This document shows, piece by piece, positions 20,006 through 29,585 of a DNA stretch of 64,000 nt. The stretch lies in NCBI GenBank assembly GCA_945861595.1, contig CAMAVE010000001.1, positions 17,306-81,305 on the forward strand, given 5' to 3'. The notes under the pieces are model-generated. The model did no database searches and was not told the DNA's origin. It saw only the letters and a list, made by a program, of their open reading frames with translations. This DNA comes from Synechococcus sp. UW140. GTDB taxonomy: Bacteria > Cyanobacteriota > Cyanobacteriia > PCC-6307 > Cyanobiaceae. Position 1 is the first letter of the stretch, and each line of letters starts with the position of its first letter. The translations under genes were made by a program, and so were the position numbers.

Positions 20006-20514
20006 GCTTGACCCGGCTGCTGCAACCGAGCTGGCTCGCCAGTGGCACCCTGGCCGAACTGCCCCTGGAGCCCTTCCGGCGCCAGGGGATCCGGGCCCTG
20101 GTGCTCGATGTGGACCGCACCCTGCTGCCCCGGCGCCAGGCCCACCTGCCGGCGCCGATGGAGCTCTGGCTGCAGCAGGCCAAGGCCGAGCTGCACCTGC
20201 ACCTGTTCAGCAACAACCCCTCACGCGAGCGCATCGGATCGGTGGCCCGCCAGCTCGGGGTGAGCTTCACCACGGCGGCCGGCAAACCGCGGCGCAGTGC
20301 CCTAAGGCGGGTGCTGGCCGACCTGCAGCTGCCCCATGACCAGGTCGCCCTCGTGGGGGACCGCCTGTTCACCGATGTGCTCGCCGGCAACCGCATGGGC
20401 CTGTTCACGGTGCTGGTGAAACCCGTGGATGCGGCCGGCCAGCCCTGCCAGCGGGACCGACTCCAGGCCACCGAGGTGCGGCTGGCCCGTTGGCTCGGCG
20501 CCGAGTTGCACTAG
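20002..20514 (+). CDS. YqeG-family HAD phosphatase
   Basis: A 170-residue HAD-superfamily phosphatase. The nucleophile motif is ALVLDVDRTLLP (motif I, DxDxT), motif II is FSNNPS, and the C-terminal Asp motif is LVGDRLFTDVLAGNRMG. This matches the YqeG/mitochondrial PTPMT-Gep4 type group, some of which act on phosphatidylglycerol phosphate. That would fit the pgsA-like gene elsewhere in the window, but this is inference. GTG start overlapping DUF3727 by 4 bases. Confidence 0.88.
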   Translation: MSLTRLLQPSWLASGTLAELPLEPFRRQGIRALVLDVDRTLLPRRQAHLPAPMELWLQQAKAELHLHLFSNNPSRERIGSVARQLGVSFTTAAGKPRRSALRRVLADLQLPHDQVALVGDRLFTDVLAGNRMGLFTVLVKPVDAAGQPCQRDRLQATEVRLARWLGAELH

Positions 20515-20556
20515 CTCCAAAGCACCAGCCGCACTGCTTTAGCCGCCATTCACTCC

Positions 20557-21687
20557 ATGGGACAGCGCCGGGTCATCAAGGTGGGCACCAGCCTGTTGCG
20601 CGGGCAGGAGGGCCGCAGCACCGCCGCCGTGATTGCCGATCTGGCCGCCAGCCTCAGCGGCCTCTGGCAGCGGGGAGAACCGGTGGCCCTGGTCACCAGC
20701 GGCGCCGTTGGCCTCGGCTGCCAGGCCCTGGGCCTGCTGGAGCGCCCCCGGGAGCTGGAGGCCCTCCAAGCCGCCGCCGCCGTGGGCCAGGGGCGGCTGA
20801 TGGGCCTCTACGACCAAAGCTTTGCCAGCCACGGCCGCAGCGTTGCCCAGGTGCTGCTCACCCGGGGCGATCTGGCCTCCCGGCGCCGCTACCAGACCGC
20901 CTGCCGCACCCTGGACCAGCTGCTGGCCTGGGGGGTGACGCCGGTGGTGAATGAAAACGACACCCTGGCCACCGACGAACTGCGCTTCGGCGACAACGAC
21001 ACCCTCTCGGCCCTGGTGGCCGTGGCGATCGGCGCCGATGAATTGGTGTTGCTCACCGATGTCGATGCCCTCTATTCCGGCGATCCCCGCAGCGATGCCG
21101 ATGCCCGGCCGATCGCCGAGGTGGCCAGCCTGGCCGAGCTGGAACGCTTGGGCAGCGCCGCCACCGGCGGCGGCCGCTGGGGCACGGGCGGCATGACCAC
21201 CAAACTGGCCGCCGCCCGCATCGCCACCGCCAGCGGCATCCGCGTGCGCCTGGCCGATGGCCGCGACCCGGCGGTGCTCGAAGCCCTACTGGCCGGCGAG
21301 CAAGTGGGCACGCTGTTTCAGCCCAGCCCCCAGCCCCTGGCCGACCGCAAGGGTTGGCTGGCCCATGCCCTGCTGCCCAAGGGCAGCCTCACCATCGATG
21401 GCGGCGCTGAGCGGGCCCTGCTGGAGCGGGGTGCCTCCCTACTGGCCGTGGGCATCCGCGCCATCGAGGGCAGCTTCTCCAGGCGCGATGCGGTGCGCCT
21501 GCTCAGCCTCGATGGCCGCGAACTGGGCCGGGGCCTCACCTCCCTGGGCAGCGACGAACTGGCCCAGGTGCTCGGCCAGAGCAGCGAAGCGGTGCGGCTG
21601 CGGCTCGGCGCGGTGGGCGATGCTGTGGTGCACCGCGACCAGCTGGTGTTAACCACCAGCCCAGCGCCCCCGGAACCGGCCCCCTGA
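20557..21687 (+). CDS. proB: Glutamate 5-kinase
   Basis: First enzyme of proline synthesis. The 376-residue protein has an amino acid kinase domain (VIKVGTSLLRG at the start, VTSGAVGLG, VNENDTLATDELRFGDNDTLSA, LLTDVDALY, GTGGMTTKLAAA) and a C-terminal PUA domain (GSLTIDGGAERALLERGASLL). The PUA domain is common in bacterial ProB and may contribute to feedback regulation by proline. Preceded by a 42-bp gap after yqeG and probably in the same operon. Confidence 0.95.
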   Translation: MGQRRVIKVGTSLLRGQEGRSTAAVIADLAASLSGLWQRGEPVALVTSGAVGLGCQALGLLERPRELEALQAAAAVGQGRLMGLYDQSFASHGRSVAQVLLTRGDLASRRRYQTACRTLDQLLAWGVTPVVNENDTLATDELRFGDNDTLSALVAVAIGADELVLLTDVDALYSGDPRSDADARPIAEVASLAELERLGSAATGGGRWGTGGMTTKLAAARIATASGIRVRLADGRDPAVLEALLAGEQVGTLFQPSPQPLADRKGWLAHALLPKGSLTIDGGAERALLERGASLLAVGIRAIEGSFSRRDAVRLLSLDGRELGRGLTSLGSDELAQVLGQSSEAVRLRLGAVGDAVVHRDQLVLTTSPAPPEPAP

Positions 21688-21789
21688 GCCGGCCGATCCC
21701 CTGGGCCGCCACCCCTGGCGCCCGCCGGCGCTAACCGGCCCCGAGGGGCTCCGGCCCTAGCATCCGCCCCAGCCCAGTCGAGCCCGGCC

Positions 21790-22827
21790 ATGCGCTTCAG
21801 CGACCTGCTCATCCAGCTGGGGGAGCTGCAGGAGTCCACCCCCAGGCACCTGGCGGGCGACCCCGAACTCACGGGCGCCGCGGCCCTGGACCAGGCGGCC
21901 GTGGGCCAACTGAGTTTTCTCGAACCCGGCCACGCCCTGGCGGCGGCCCTGTCCGGCTGCGGCGCCAGCGCCGTGCTGATCCCCCCAGACCCGGAGCTGC
22001 AGCAGCAAGCCACGGGCCAAGGCCTGGCCTGGGTGGCCCTTCGCAATCCGCGCCTGGCCTTTGCCGAGGCCCTCGACGCCCTCTACCCCCGCCAGCGACC
22101 ACCCGCCGGCATCCACGCCAGCGCCGTGGTCGATCCGGGCGCCGCCATCGGCCCCGGCGTCCATCTCGGCGCCCATGTGGTGGTAGCGGCGGGCAGCCGC
22201 ATCGGCGCTGGCTCGATCCTCCATCCCGGCGTGGTGGTCTACGGCGATGTGGAGGTGGGCGAGGGCTGTGAGCTCCATGCCGGCGCCGTGCTCCATCCCG
22301 GCAGCCGGCTGGCCGCCGGCTGCGTTGTCCACTCCAACGCCGTGGTGGGCTCGGAGGGCTTTGGCTTTGTGCCCACCGCCACGGGCTGGCGCAAGATGCC
22401 CCAAACCGGCCTGGTGGTGCTCGAAGAGGGCGTGGAGGTGGGCTGCGGCAGCACGATCGATCGACCCTCGGTGGGCGAAACCCGCATCGGCGCCGGCACC
22501 AAGATCGACAACCTCGTGCACATCGGCCATGGGGTGGTGACCGGCCGGGGCTGCGCCCTGGCGGCCCAGGTGGGCATCGCCGGTGGCGCCAAGCTGGGCA
22601 ACGGCGTGATCCTGGCCGGCCAGGTGGGGGTGGCCAACCGGGCCACGATCGGCGATCGGGCGATTGCCTCGTCGAAATCAGGCATCCATGGCGATGTGGC
22701 CGCCGGCGAGGTGGTGAGCGGCTACCCCGCCATCCCCAACCGCCTCTGGCTGCGCTGCTCGGCCGTGTTCAACAAGCTGCCCGACATGGCCCGCAGCCTG
22801 CGCCAGCTCAAGAACCAGGGCGAGTGA
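21790..22827 (+). CDS. lpxD: UDP-3-O-acylglucosamine N-acyltransferase
   Basis: Lipid A biosynthesis, adding the N-linked acyl chain. The 345-residue protein has an N-terminal uridine-binding domain and a left-handed beta-helix of hexapeptide repeats ([23 protein letters not shown] onward). The catalytic histidine is in HIGHGVVTG near residue 245. A C-terminal helix ([18 protein letters not shown]) is the acyl-carrier docking part. Length is normal. Confidence 0.93.
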   Translation: MRFSDLLIQLGELQESTPRHLAGDPELTGAAALDQAAVGQLSFLEPGHALAAALSGCGASAVLIPPDPELQQQATGQGLAWVALRNPRLAFAEALDALYPRQRPPAGIHASAVVDPGAAIGPGVHLGAHVVVAAGSRIGAGSILHPGVVVYGDVEVGEGCELHAGAVLHPGSRLAAGCVVHSNAVVGSEGFGFVPTATGWRKMPQTGLVVLEEGVEVGCGSTIDRPSVGETRIGAGTKIDNLVHIGHGVVTGRGCALAAQVGIAGGAKLGNGVILAGQVGVANRATIGDRAIASSKSGIHGDVAAGEVVSGYPAIPNRLWLRCSAVFNKLPDMARSLRQLKNQGE

Positions 22828-22888
22828 GCCCCAGGGCGGCCAGTAACCTCGCGAGCTGCCCCCTGGTACCGGCGCCGCCGGCCCTCCT

Positions 22889-23971
22889 GTGATGACGAGC
22901 TACCGGATCACGCTTCTGCCCGGAGACGGCATCGGCCCGGAAATCACGGCGGTGGCCCGCCAGCTGCTCGATGCGGTGAGCGGCCGCCATGGCTTCAACC
23001 TCAGCTACGACGAGCAGCCGATCGGTGGCGCCGCCATCGATGCCTGCGGCGAACCCCTGCCCGCCAGCACCTTGGAGGCGTGCAAGGCCGCCGATGCGGT
23101 GTTGCTAGCGGCGATCGGCTCCCCCCAATACGACAGCCTCCCCCGGGAGCAGCGCCCCGAAACCGGCCTGCTGGGCCTGCGCTCTGGCATGGGCCTGTTC
23201 GCCAACCTGCGGCCCGTGAAGATCCTGCCGGCCCTGGTGGACGCCAGCAGCCTCAAGCGCGAGGTGATCGAGGGCGTGGATTTGATGGTGGTACGCGAGC
23301 TCACCGGCGGCGTGTACTTCGGCACCCCCAAGGGCCGCATTGAGGCCGAAGGCCACATCCGCGCCTTCAACACCATGGCCTACTTCGACTACGAGATCGA
23401 CCGCATTGCCAAGGTGGGCTTCGACCTAGCCGCCGCCAGAGGCGGCCGCTTGTGCTCGGTGGATAAGGCCAACGTGCTGGACGTGAGCCAGCTCTGGCGC
23501 GACCGGGTGGTGGCCATGGGCCAGAGCTATCCGGGCGTGGAACTCAGCCACATGTACGTGGATAACGCGGCCATGCAGCTCGTGCGCGCGCCCCGCCAAT
23601 TCGACGTGCTGCTGACCAGCAACCTGTTTGGCGACATCCTCAGCGACGAGGCCGCCATGCTCACCGGCTCGATCGGCATGTTGCCCTCGGCCTCCCTGGG
23701 CAGCGAGGGGCCGGGCCTGTTTGAGCCGATCCATGGCTCCGCCCCCGACATCGCGCGTCAAGACAAGGCCAACCCGATGGCGATGGTGCTCAGCGCCGCC
23801 ATGTTGCTGCGGGTGGGTCTGAAGCAGGAGGCGGCGGCCCTAGCCCTGGAATCGGCGGTGGACACGGTGCTCGATGCGGGCTATCGCACCGGCGACCTGA
23901 TGGCGCCTGGCTGCGTGCAGCTGGGCTGCCAGGCCATGGGCGAGCAACTGCTGGCGGCCCTGGAGGCCTGA
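22889..23971 (+). CDS. leuB: 3-isopropylmalate dehydrogenase
   Basis: Leucine synthesis: oxidative decarboxylation of 3-isopropylmalate with NAD. The 360-residue protein has GDGIGPEI near the start, VRELTGGVYFG with catalytic Tyr, the DKANVLDVSQLWR region and the family signature NLFGDILSDEAAMLTGSIGM. Start GTG 22889, or the adjacent ATG 22892. Full length. Confidence 0.95.
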   Translation: MMTSYRITLLPGDGIGPEITAVARQLLDAVSGRHGFNLSYDEQPIGGAAIDACGEPLPASTLEACKAADAVLLAAIGSPQYDSLPREQRPETGLLGLRSGMGLFANLRPVKILPALVDASSLKREVIEGVDLMVVRELTGGVYFGTPKGRIEAEGHIRAFNTMAYFDYEIDRIAKVGFDLAAARGGRLCSVDKANVLDVSQLWRDRVVAMGQSYPGVELSHMYVDNAAMQLVRAPRQFDVLLTSNLFGDILSDEAAMLTGSIGMLPSASLGSEGPGLFEPIHGSAPDIARQDKANPMAMVLSAAMLLRVGLKQEAAALALESAVDTVLDAGYRTGDLMAPGCVQLGCQAMGEQLLAALEA

Positions 23972-24044
23972 ACGCTTGCAGGCCATGGGGGCCCCCGGCC
24001 CCGTGACCTGCCAAACTCAGCTGCTGTTTTCCCCCCCTGCGCCG

Positions 24045-24947
24045 ATGTCGAAGCGTCACCCGGTTGTCGCCGTTACCGGTTCCTCTGGCGCAGGGACCAG
24101 CACCGTCAAACGCGCCTTTGAGCACATCTTCCAGCGCGAAGGCATCACCCCTGCCGTGGTGGAAGGCGACAGCTACCACCGCTTTGAGCGGGCCCAGATG
24201 AAGGTGGCCATGGCCGAGGCCCTGGCCAAGGGCGAAAACTTCTCCCACTTCGGCCCCGAGGCCAACCTGTTCGACAAGCTGGGCGAATTGTTCCAGGCCT
24301 ACGGCGAGACCGGCAGTGGCGAGAAGCGCTACTACCTGCACTCGGTCGAAGAAGCCGCCGAACACAACGAGCGCCTCGGTACCGCCCTCAACCCCGGCCA
24401 GTTCACCCCCTGGGAAACCATTCCGGCCGGCACCGACCTGCTTTTCTACGAAGGTCTCCATGGCGGTGTTGTTGGCGAGGGCTACGACGTGGCCGGCCTG
24501 GCTGACCTGCTGGTGGGCGTGGTGCCGATCGTCAACCTGGAGTGGATCCAGAAGATCTCCCGCGACAACGCCGAGCGGGGCTACTCGGCCGAGGCGACCG
24601 TGGACACGATCCTGCGCCGCATGCCGGATTACATCAACCACATCTGTCCCCAGTTCAGCCGCACGGACATCAACTTCCAGCGGGTGCCGACGGTGGACAC
24701 CGCTAACCCGTTCATCATCCGCAACATCCCCACCCCGGATGAGAGCTTCGTGATCATCCACTTCCGCAAGGGAGCCCGCGAGAAGTGGGGCATCGACTTC
24801 ACCTACCTGCTCGACATGATCCACGACTCCTTCATGTCCAGCCCCACCTCGATCGTGGTGAACGGCGGCAAGATGGGCTTCGCCATGGAGCTGATTCTCA
24901 CTCCGGTGATCCATCGGATGATCGAAGAGAAGAGAAAACTCGCCTGA
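24045..24947 (+). CDS. prk: Phosphoribulokinase, class I / PrkB type
   Basis: Phosphorylates ribulose 5-phosphate in the Calvin cycle. The 300-residue protein starts MSKRHPVVAVTGSSGAGTST (P-loop), followed by VEGDSYHRFER, LFYEGLHGGVV (Walker B with catalytic Asp/Glu region) and VPIVNLEWIQK. This is the proteobacterial/PrkB-like sequence type, not the plant-like class II. Only one cysteine (in HICPQFS) is present, so the N-terminal regulatory cysteine pair of thioredoxin/CP12-controlled enzymes is absent. It follows leuB and is followed by a strong hairpin. Confidence 0.92.
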   Translation: MSKRHPVVAVTGSSGAGTSTVKRAFEHIFQREGITPAVVEGDSYHRFERAQMKVAMAEALAKGENFSHFGPEANLFDKLGELFQAYGETGSGEKRYYLHSVEEAAEHNERLGTALNPGQFTPWETIPAGTDLLFYEGLHGGVVGEGYDVAGLADLLVGVVPIVNLEWIQKISRDNAERGYSAEATVDTILRRMPDYINHICPQFSRTDINFQRVPTVDTANPFIIRNIPTPDESFVIIHFRKGAREKWGIDFTYLLDMIHDSFMSSPTSIVVNGGKMGFAMELILTPVIHRMIEEKRKLA

Positions 24948-25039
24948 GCCCCTACGCTGGGCCGATCCGGCGGACCCGGTCACGGCTTCAGCTTCCCCCC
25001 AACAACGATCCGTCCCATCCTTTGTGATTGAGGCCGCTG

Positions 25040-25073
25040 GGGCTTTTCAGGGTTCACCCCTGAAAAGCCCTTT
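25040..25073 (+). terminator. Terminator-like hairpin after prk
   Basis: A perfect 13-bp stem (GGGCTTTTCAGGG with CCCTGAAAAGCCC) with a 5-base loop is followed by TTT. It lies 93 bp after the prk stop codon, so it is the likely end of the leuB-prk transcript, although the T-run is short. Confidence 0.7.
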
Positions 25074-25335
25074 GCGCTGGGATCGAATCAATAGTGGTGA
25101 CCTGATCGGCCGCGCTCGCCGCATTTATTTCACTTACCTGGAGCAGTGCCCTTGCGGTGGTGAACCGATGGGTATCGTGCTGGCTGGCCAGGGGGACCTG
25201 GGCCGGGCCGTGTTCGAGCCGCCGGTGCTGCTGCCGGAGGAGCAGTTTGTGCCCCTCGATCTGATCCGGGGCGGCAGAGCAAGGCCCCGCAGCCCGCGCC
25301 CCCCCTTCCGCTCGCCTGGGCGCGAAGCAATCTGA
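25072..25335 (+). CDS. Hypothetical protein, uncertain
   Basis: An open frame of about 87 residues with a TTG start directly after the prk hairpin (a GTG start at 25024 would run through the hairpin). It contains DLIGRARRIYFTYLEQCPCGGEPMG, which reads like a real helix followed by a turn, but I recognise no family. The tail (ARPRSPRPPFRSPGREAI) looks non-coding in character. Otherwise the 490 bp between prk and the prepilin peptidase hold nothing I can identify. Confidence 0.35.
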   Translation: MRWDRINSGDLIGRARRIYFTYLEQCPCGGEPMGIVLAGQGDLGRAVFEPPVLLPEEQFVPLDLIRGGRARPRSPRPPFRSPGREAI

Positions 25336-25439
25336 GCGTGTCTAGGGGTGAACGGGATCGCTGAAGGATCGCCAGGGGCCAGCGCCGGCAGCAGGATGCA
25401 GGTCACCGCCCCGGCCATGGCCGGCCGGCGATCGTTCGC

Positions 25440-26495
25440 ATGACTGGGATGGATTGGGGAGTTGCCACCTGGGGCCGGACGGGCCTGGATCGCCTGGGGG
25501 ATGGTCTCTCTGGAGTGGCAAGCGCCCTGCCGCTCCTAGCCACCGCGGGGGCACCGTTCCCAAATCCCACCGGCCTGGGCCCCTCGAGCCCGGGTTTCGC
25601 CCTCCTGGCCATCGGTGTTGCCCTGATGGGCGCCTGCGTGGGCAGCTTCCTCAATGTGGTGGCCTGGCGATTGCCGCGCCAGGAATCGGTGGTGCTGCCC
25701 CCCAGCCACTGCCCCCACTGCGGCACCCGCCTGGCCTGGTTCGAGACCATCCCCGTGCTGGGCTGGCTGGTGCTGCGGGGCCGATGCCGCCACTGCGGCG
25801 CTCCGATTAGCGCCCGCTACCCGGCCGTGGAGCTGCTGTGCGCCGGCCTCTGGGTGGCCGTGCTCCTGGCCACTCCACCCGTGGGGGGATCTCTCGTTTC
25901 GCCAGTCGCGGGTGGTTCTAGCGCCTGGGCGGCAGCCCTCCCCTGGCTCGGGGGCGGCCCGATCGACTGGTGGCTCGTGGCAGCTGGTTGGCTCCTGGCC
26001 AGCCTGCTGCTGCCCATGGTGCTGATCGATCTTGACCATCTCTGGCTGCCCGAACCCCTGTGCCGCTGGGGCCTGGTGCTGGGCCTGGCCCTCACCGCCA
26101 TCGCCGGCTACCGCCAGGGGGCTGCCGTGGGGGGGGCCCTGTTACTCGATCACCTGATCGCCGCCGCCGCCGGGCTGCTAGCCATGGAGGGGCTGAGCGC
26201 CCTGGCCCAAAAGCTGATGGGCAAACCGGCCCTGGGCCTGGGCGATGCCAAGTTGACGGCCCTCCTCGGGGCCTGGCTAGGGCTCTACGCCATGGCCCTG
26301 GCCGTGTTCCTCGCCTTCCTCAGTGGTGCCCTGCTCGGCAGCGCCTTGATGCTGGTCGGCCGGCTCCAGCGGGGCCAACCCTTCCCCTTCGGCCCCTACC
26401 TGGCGGCGGGGGGCCTGGCCGTATGGATCGGTGGTGCCCCCTGGTGGGGCCAGCTCCTGGGCTTTGCCTTTGGGGTCGGCCTCCAAGGCGGCTGA
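25440..26495 (+). CDS. pilD: Prepilin leader peptidase / N-methyltransferase
   Basis: Integral membrane aspartic protease that processes type IV pilin-like precursors. The conserved start of the family is ACVGSFLNVVAWRLPR near residue 65. A zinc-binding pair CPHCG..CRHCG follows. The two catalytic aspartates are expected in MVLIDLDHLWLPEP and in GLGDAKL (GxGD). The long hydrophobic rest fits multiple membrane spans. The first about 45 residues before the conserved part are unusual, so a later start is possible. Confidence 0.88.
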   Translation: MTGMDWGVATWGRTGLDRLGDGLSGVASALPLLATAGAPFPNPTGLGPSSPGFALLAIGVALMGACVGSFLNVVAWRLPRQESVVLPPSHCPHCGTRLAWFETIPVLGWLVLRGRCRHCGAPISARYPAVELLCAGLWVAVLLATPPVGGSLVSPVAGGSSAWAAALPWLGGGPIDWWLVAAGWLLASLLLPMVLIDLDHLWLPEPLCRWGLVLGLALTAIAGYRQGAAVGGALLLDHLIAAAAGLLAMEGLSALAQKLMGKPALGLGDAKLTALLGAWLGLYAMALAVFLAFLSGALLGSALMLVGRLQRGQPFPFGPYLAAGGLAVWIGGAPWWGQLLGFAFGVGLQGG

Positions 26496-26631
26496 GGCCG
26501 GGGGGGACTCTTTCGGGGGGCGGTCTCCCAGGGCTCTAGGGGAGGGCGGACGCCTTTAATGAGGTGACGACGGCGACACCCGAGCCCGGGAGCGCCTGGC
26601 CCCCAACCCCCTGCCGTTTGCTGCTAGCTCC

Positions 26632-27531
26632 GTGTCGCTCTTCGACTGGTTTGCCGATCGCCGCAAGAACGCCCCGCTGGTGCGCTCCAGCCAGGAGGCC
26701 AGCGAAGACGACGGCCTCTGGAGCAAATGCCCCGAATGCGCCCTGGTGGTGTATCGCAAGGACCTGCTCGCCAATGCGAGTGTGTGCAGCAATTGCGGCC
26801 ACCATCACCGCATCGACGCCGCCACCCGCATTGCCCTGATCGCCGATCCAGGCAGCTTCCAGCCCCTCGACCTGGAGCTCTCCCCCACCGATCCCCTCGG
26901 CTTCAAGGATCGCCGCAGCTACGCCGACCGCATCCGCGACACCCAGCAGTCCAGCGGCCTCAAGGATGCGGTGAGCACCGGCATCTGCCGGATTGATGGC
27001 CTGCCCCTGGCGATCGGGGCCATGGATTTCAGCTTCATGGGCGGCTCGATGGGATCGGTGGTGGGCGAGAAACTCACCCGCCTGATTGAGGCCGCCACAG
27101 CCCAGGGGCTGCCGGTGTTGATTGTGTGCGCCTCGGGCGGGGCGCGCATGCAGGAAGGGATGCTCAGCCTGATGCAAATGGCCAAGATCTCTGGGGCCCT
27201 GGAGCGTCACCGCCAGGCCGAATTGCTCTATATCCCCCTGCTCACCCACCCCACCACCGGCGGCGTCACGGCCAGCTTTGCCATGCTTGGCGACCTCATC
27301 CTGGCCGAACCCAAGGCCCTGATCGGCTTTGCCGGCCGCCGGGTGATCGAACAAACCCTGCGTGAAAAACTGCCCGACGGCTTCCAAACGGCCGAGTACC
27401 TGCAGGACCACGGCTTTGTTGATTTCATCGTTGCCCGGCCGAAATTGAAAGCAACCCTGGCTGGCCTGCTGCGCCTCCATGGCGTGCGGGCTGGGATGAC
27501 CGCTGGCGCCTCCGAAACGGTGGCGGCATGA
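26632..27531 (+). CDS. accD: Acetyl-CoA carboxylase carboxyltransferase subunit beta
   Basis: Carboxyltransferase half of acetyl-CoA carboxylase, in fatty acid synthesis. The 299-residue protein has the N-terminal zinc ribbon C-x2-C-x15-C-x2-C (KCPEC and CSNCG) and the crotonase-fold core with [13 protein letters not shown] and [20 protein letters not shown] start. The stop overlaps the next gene by 4 bases. Confidence 0.95.
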   Translation: MSLFDWFADRRKNAPLVRSSQEASEDDGLWSKCPECALVVYRKDLLANASVCSNCGHHHRIDAATRIALIADPGSFQPLDLELSPTDPLGFKDRRSYADRIRDTQQSSGLKDAVSTGICRIDGLPLAIGAMDFSFMGGSMGSVVGEKLTRLIEAATAQGLPVLIVCASGGARMQEGMLSLMQMAKISGALERHRQAELLYIPLLTHPTTGGVTASFAMLGDLILAEPKALIGFAGRRVIEQTLREKLPDGFQTAEYLQDHGFVDFIVARPKLKATLAGLLRLHGVRAGMTAGASETVAA

Positions 27532-28139
27532 ACCGGCCCCTGGCCTGGATTCCGGGATCTGGGCGCCTGATCGCGAGCGCTGCCAAGGGTTTGCGCCGGG
27601 CCTGGGGCCTGGGCTTTGGCCTGATGCTGCCCCTGGTTTTGGCGCTGGCCGTGATGCTGAGCTTCGCCGGGCTCCAGCCCCAACCCGCCTGGGCTGGACC
27701 GGTGGAGTGGCAAGAGGTGCCAGCCACAGAGGCGGGCCGCCAATGGTGGGATCGGGGCAGCCTGCGGCTCAGCAAGCAAGGCACGCTCACGGTCTTGAGC
27801 CGCTTCCAAGCCGCTGCTGAGCCCGACCCGGCTGGGTCAACCCTGGCTGAACCGGCTCCCGCCCTATCAACCAATCCAGGCGCGAGCGCCGTCCCAGCCC
27901 CTGGCAACACCCAGGGGCTGGAGGAGCCAGGGTCCACCCAGCAGCGACGCCCGCGCCAACCCAACAGCGAGCTTTACGTCTCCGAGATCGACTGCGACCA
28001 GGCGCTGATGCGCGACACATCGATCAATGGCATTCCCCAGTGGCGGGCCAGCTGGCAGCCCGTCGCCGGTGATGGCCTGATGGAGGAGGTGGTCCAGGCG
28101 GTCTGTGAGGCTGGAGACCAGCTGCTCGCCTCGCGGTGA
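27528..28139 (+). CDS. Exported hypothetical protein with two-cysteine C-terminal domain
   Basis: A 203-residue protein translationally coupled to accD. A hydrophobic segment (about 32-50) ending AWA near residue 55 is a signal peptide. A Pro/Ala-rich linker (about 97-140) separates an N-terminal strand pair from [15 protein letters not shown] and [11 protein letters not shown]. The pairing of a strand, one Cys and a late Cys recalls surface-adhesin protein E-like domains, but the match is weak. Function unknown. Confidence 0.6.
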   Translation: MNRPLAWIPGSGRLIASAAKGLRRAWGLGFGLMLPLVLALAVMLSFAGLQPQPAWAGPVEWQEVPATEAGRQWWDRGSLRLSKQGTLTVLSRFQAAAEPDPAGSTLAEPAPALSTNPGASAVPAPGNTQGLEEPGSTQQRRPRQPNSELYVSEIDCDQALMRDTSINGIPQWRASWQPVAGDGLMEEVVQAVCEAGDQLLASR

Positions 28140-29299
28140 CTTCGAGCCCATCGGCCATGGCCAGCCCGCCAGACCCCAGGGGGGTCCCCGGCGGGGCCGC
28201 CCCCCTGCGGGTGGCTGTGGCGGGCCTGGGCTTCGGCGAACAGGTGCATCTGCCGGCCCTGTCCGCCTGCCCACTCACCGAGCCGGTGGCCCTCTGGCAC
28301 CCCAGGCCCGAACGGCTCGCCAAAGCTTGCTCCGCCAGCGGCCTGCCGGGCTTCACTGATTTCGACGCCCTGCTGGCCGACCCCAGCATCGATGCCCTGG
28401 TGATCGCCACCCCGCCCGGGCCCCGCTTTGAACTGGCGAAAGCCGCGATAGCCGCCGGCAAGCACGTGTTGCTGGAAAAACCAGTAGCCCTGAACGCCGA
28501 GCAGGGGCAGGAGCTGCAGCGGTTGGCCCTCGGAGCTGGGGTCTGCGTGGGGGTGGATTTTGAATACCGGGCCGTGCCCCTGTTTCAACAGCTCGCAGCC
28601 CTGCTGCACCAAGGTGCCATCGGCACCCCCTGGCTGGTGAAACTCGACTGGCTGATGGGCAGCCGCGCCGATCCCGGGCGGCCCTGGAGCTGGTATTCCC
28701 AGCGCAGCGAAGGCGGCGGCGTGCTCGGCGCCCTCGGCACCCACGCCTTCGATACCCTCCACTGGCTGGTCGGCCCCACCCGCCAACTCAGTGCCACATG
28801 CAGCACGGCCATTGCCGAACGGCCCCTACCCAGCGGCAAAGGCCCAGGTCCCGAGCCCGGCTCAGCCCCGGTCGATGCCGAGGACATCGCCCTGGTGCAG
28901 GGGGAACTCGAAACGTCCCGGGGCCAGAGCGTGCCCGCCCAAATCAGCCTGGCCTCGGTAACGCGGCCGGGGCGGGGCTACTGGATCGAGCTCTATGGCA
29001 GCGAGGGCAGCCTGGTGCTGGGCTCCTCCAACCAGAGCGACTACGTGCATGGCTTCCAGCTCTGGCAGGCCCGCGCCGGCGAAGGCCTGCAATTGGTGGA
29101 ACCCGATCCCTTGCTGGCCTTTGAGCGCACCTGGGTCGATGGCCGCGTCGCACCGGTGCAGCGGATCCTGCACGGCTGGGCCACGGCCGTGCGCGAGGGC
29201 AAACCGTTGGTGCCAGGCCTCACGGAAGCGGTCCTGAGCCAGGCCTGCTGCGATCTGGCCCTGCGCTCCGCCAGGGATGGCCTGCGGCTGCGCCCGTGA
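28136..29299 (+). CDS. Gfo/Idh/MocA-family oxidoreductase
   Basis: A 387-residue NAD(P)-dependent oxidoreductase. N-terminal Rossmann fold VAVAGLGFGEQVHLPAL, then the family motif LLEKPVALNAEQ (EKP, about 120) and the C-terminal alpha/beta domain with GGGVLGALGTHAFDTLHWL, where His is the usual catalytic residue. Substrate, probably a sugar or related compound, is unknown. GTG start overlapping the preceding gene by 4 bases, so accD, the exported protein and this gene may be one operon. Confidence 0.87.
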   Translation: MTSSPSAMASPPDPRGVPGGAAPLRVAVAGLGFGEQVHLPALSACPLTEPVALWHPRPERLAKACSASGLPGFTDFDALLADPSIDALVIATPPGPRFELAKAAIAAGKHVLLEKPVALNAEQGQELQRLALGAGVCVGVDFEYRAVPLFQQLAALLHQGAIGTPWLVKLDWLMGSRADPGRPWSWYSQRSEGGGVLGALGTHAFDTLHWLVGPTRQLSATCSTAIAERPLPSGKGPGPEPGSAPVDAEDIALVQGELETSRGQSVPAQISLASVTRPGRGYWIELYGSEGSLVLGSSNQSDYVHGFQLWQARAGEGLQLVEPDPLLAFERTWVDGRVAPVQRILHGWATAVREGKPLVPGLTEAVLSQACCDLALRSARDGLRLRP

Positions 29300-29421
29300 G
29301 TCCCGCCGAATCGCGCCTGCAGAGCCCGTTTGGCACTGCTTGACAGCCCAGTCCTTCTGATCCAAGCCCCCTTCTGGGGCCCAACAGGGTGATCCGATCC
29401 GCTGATACCGGCACCGCAGAA

Positions 29422-29462
29422 GGCCCCGACCCCTTGGCCAAAACTGGCCGGGGCCGGGGCCC
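29422..29462. other. GC-rich imperfect inverted repeat between the oxidoreductase gene and fba
   Basis: GGCCCCG (29422) pairs with CGGGGCC (to 29462), and inside it GGCCA pairs with TGGCC around an AAAC loop. No T-run follows on the plus strand. It may terminate the upstream transcript in a non-canonical way or act in the fba leader. Confidence 0.45.
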
Positions 29463-29585
29463 AAAACCGCCTGGGTGAGCGGGTAGAGTCTCGGCCAGTC
29501 CTAGCCAGGGCCATCGGTTCGATGCCCTGACGCCTGGCAGGCCCCTAGGCCCCCCACCCGTCTTCCATCTCCGCGAGGTTTTCCC

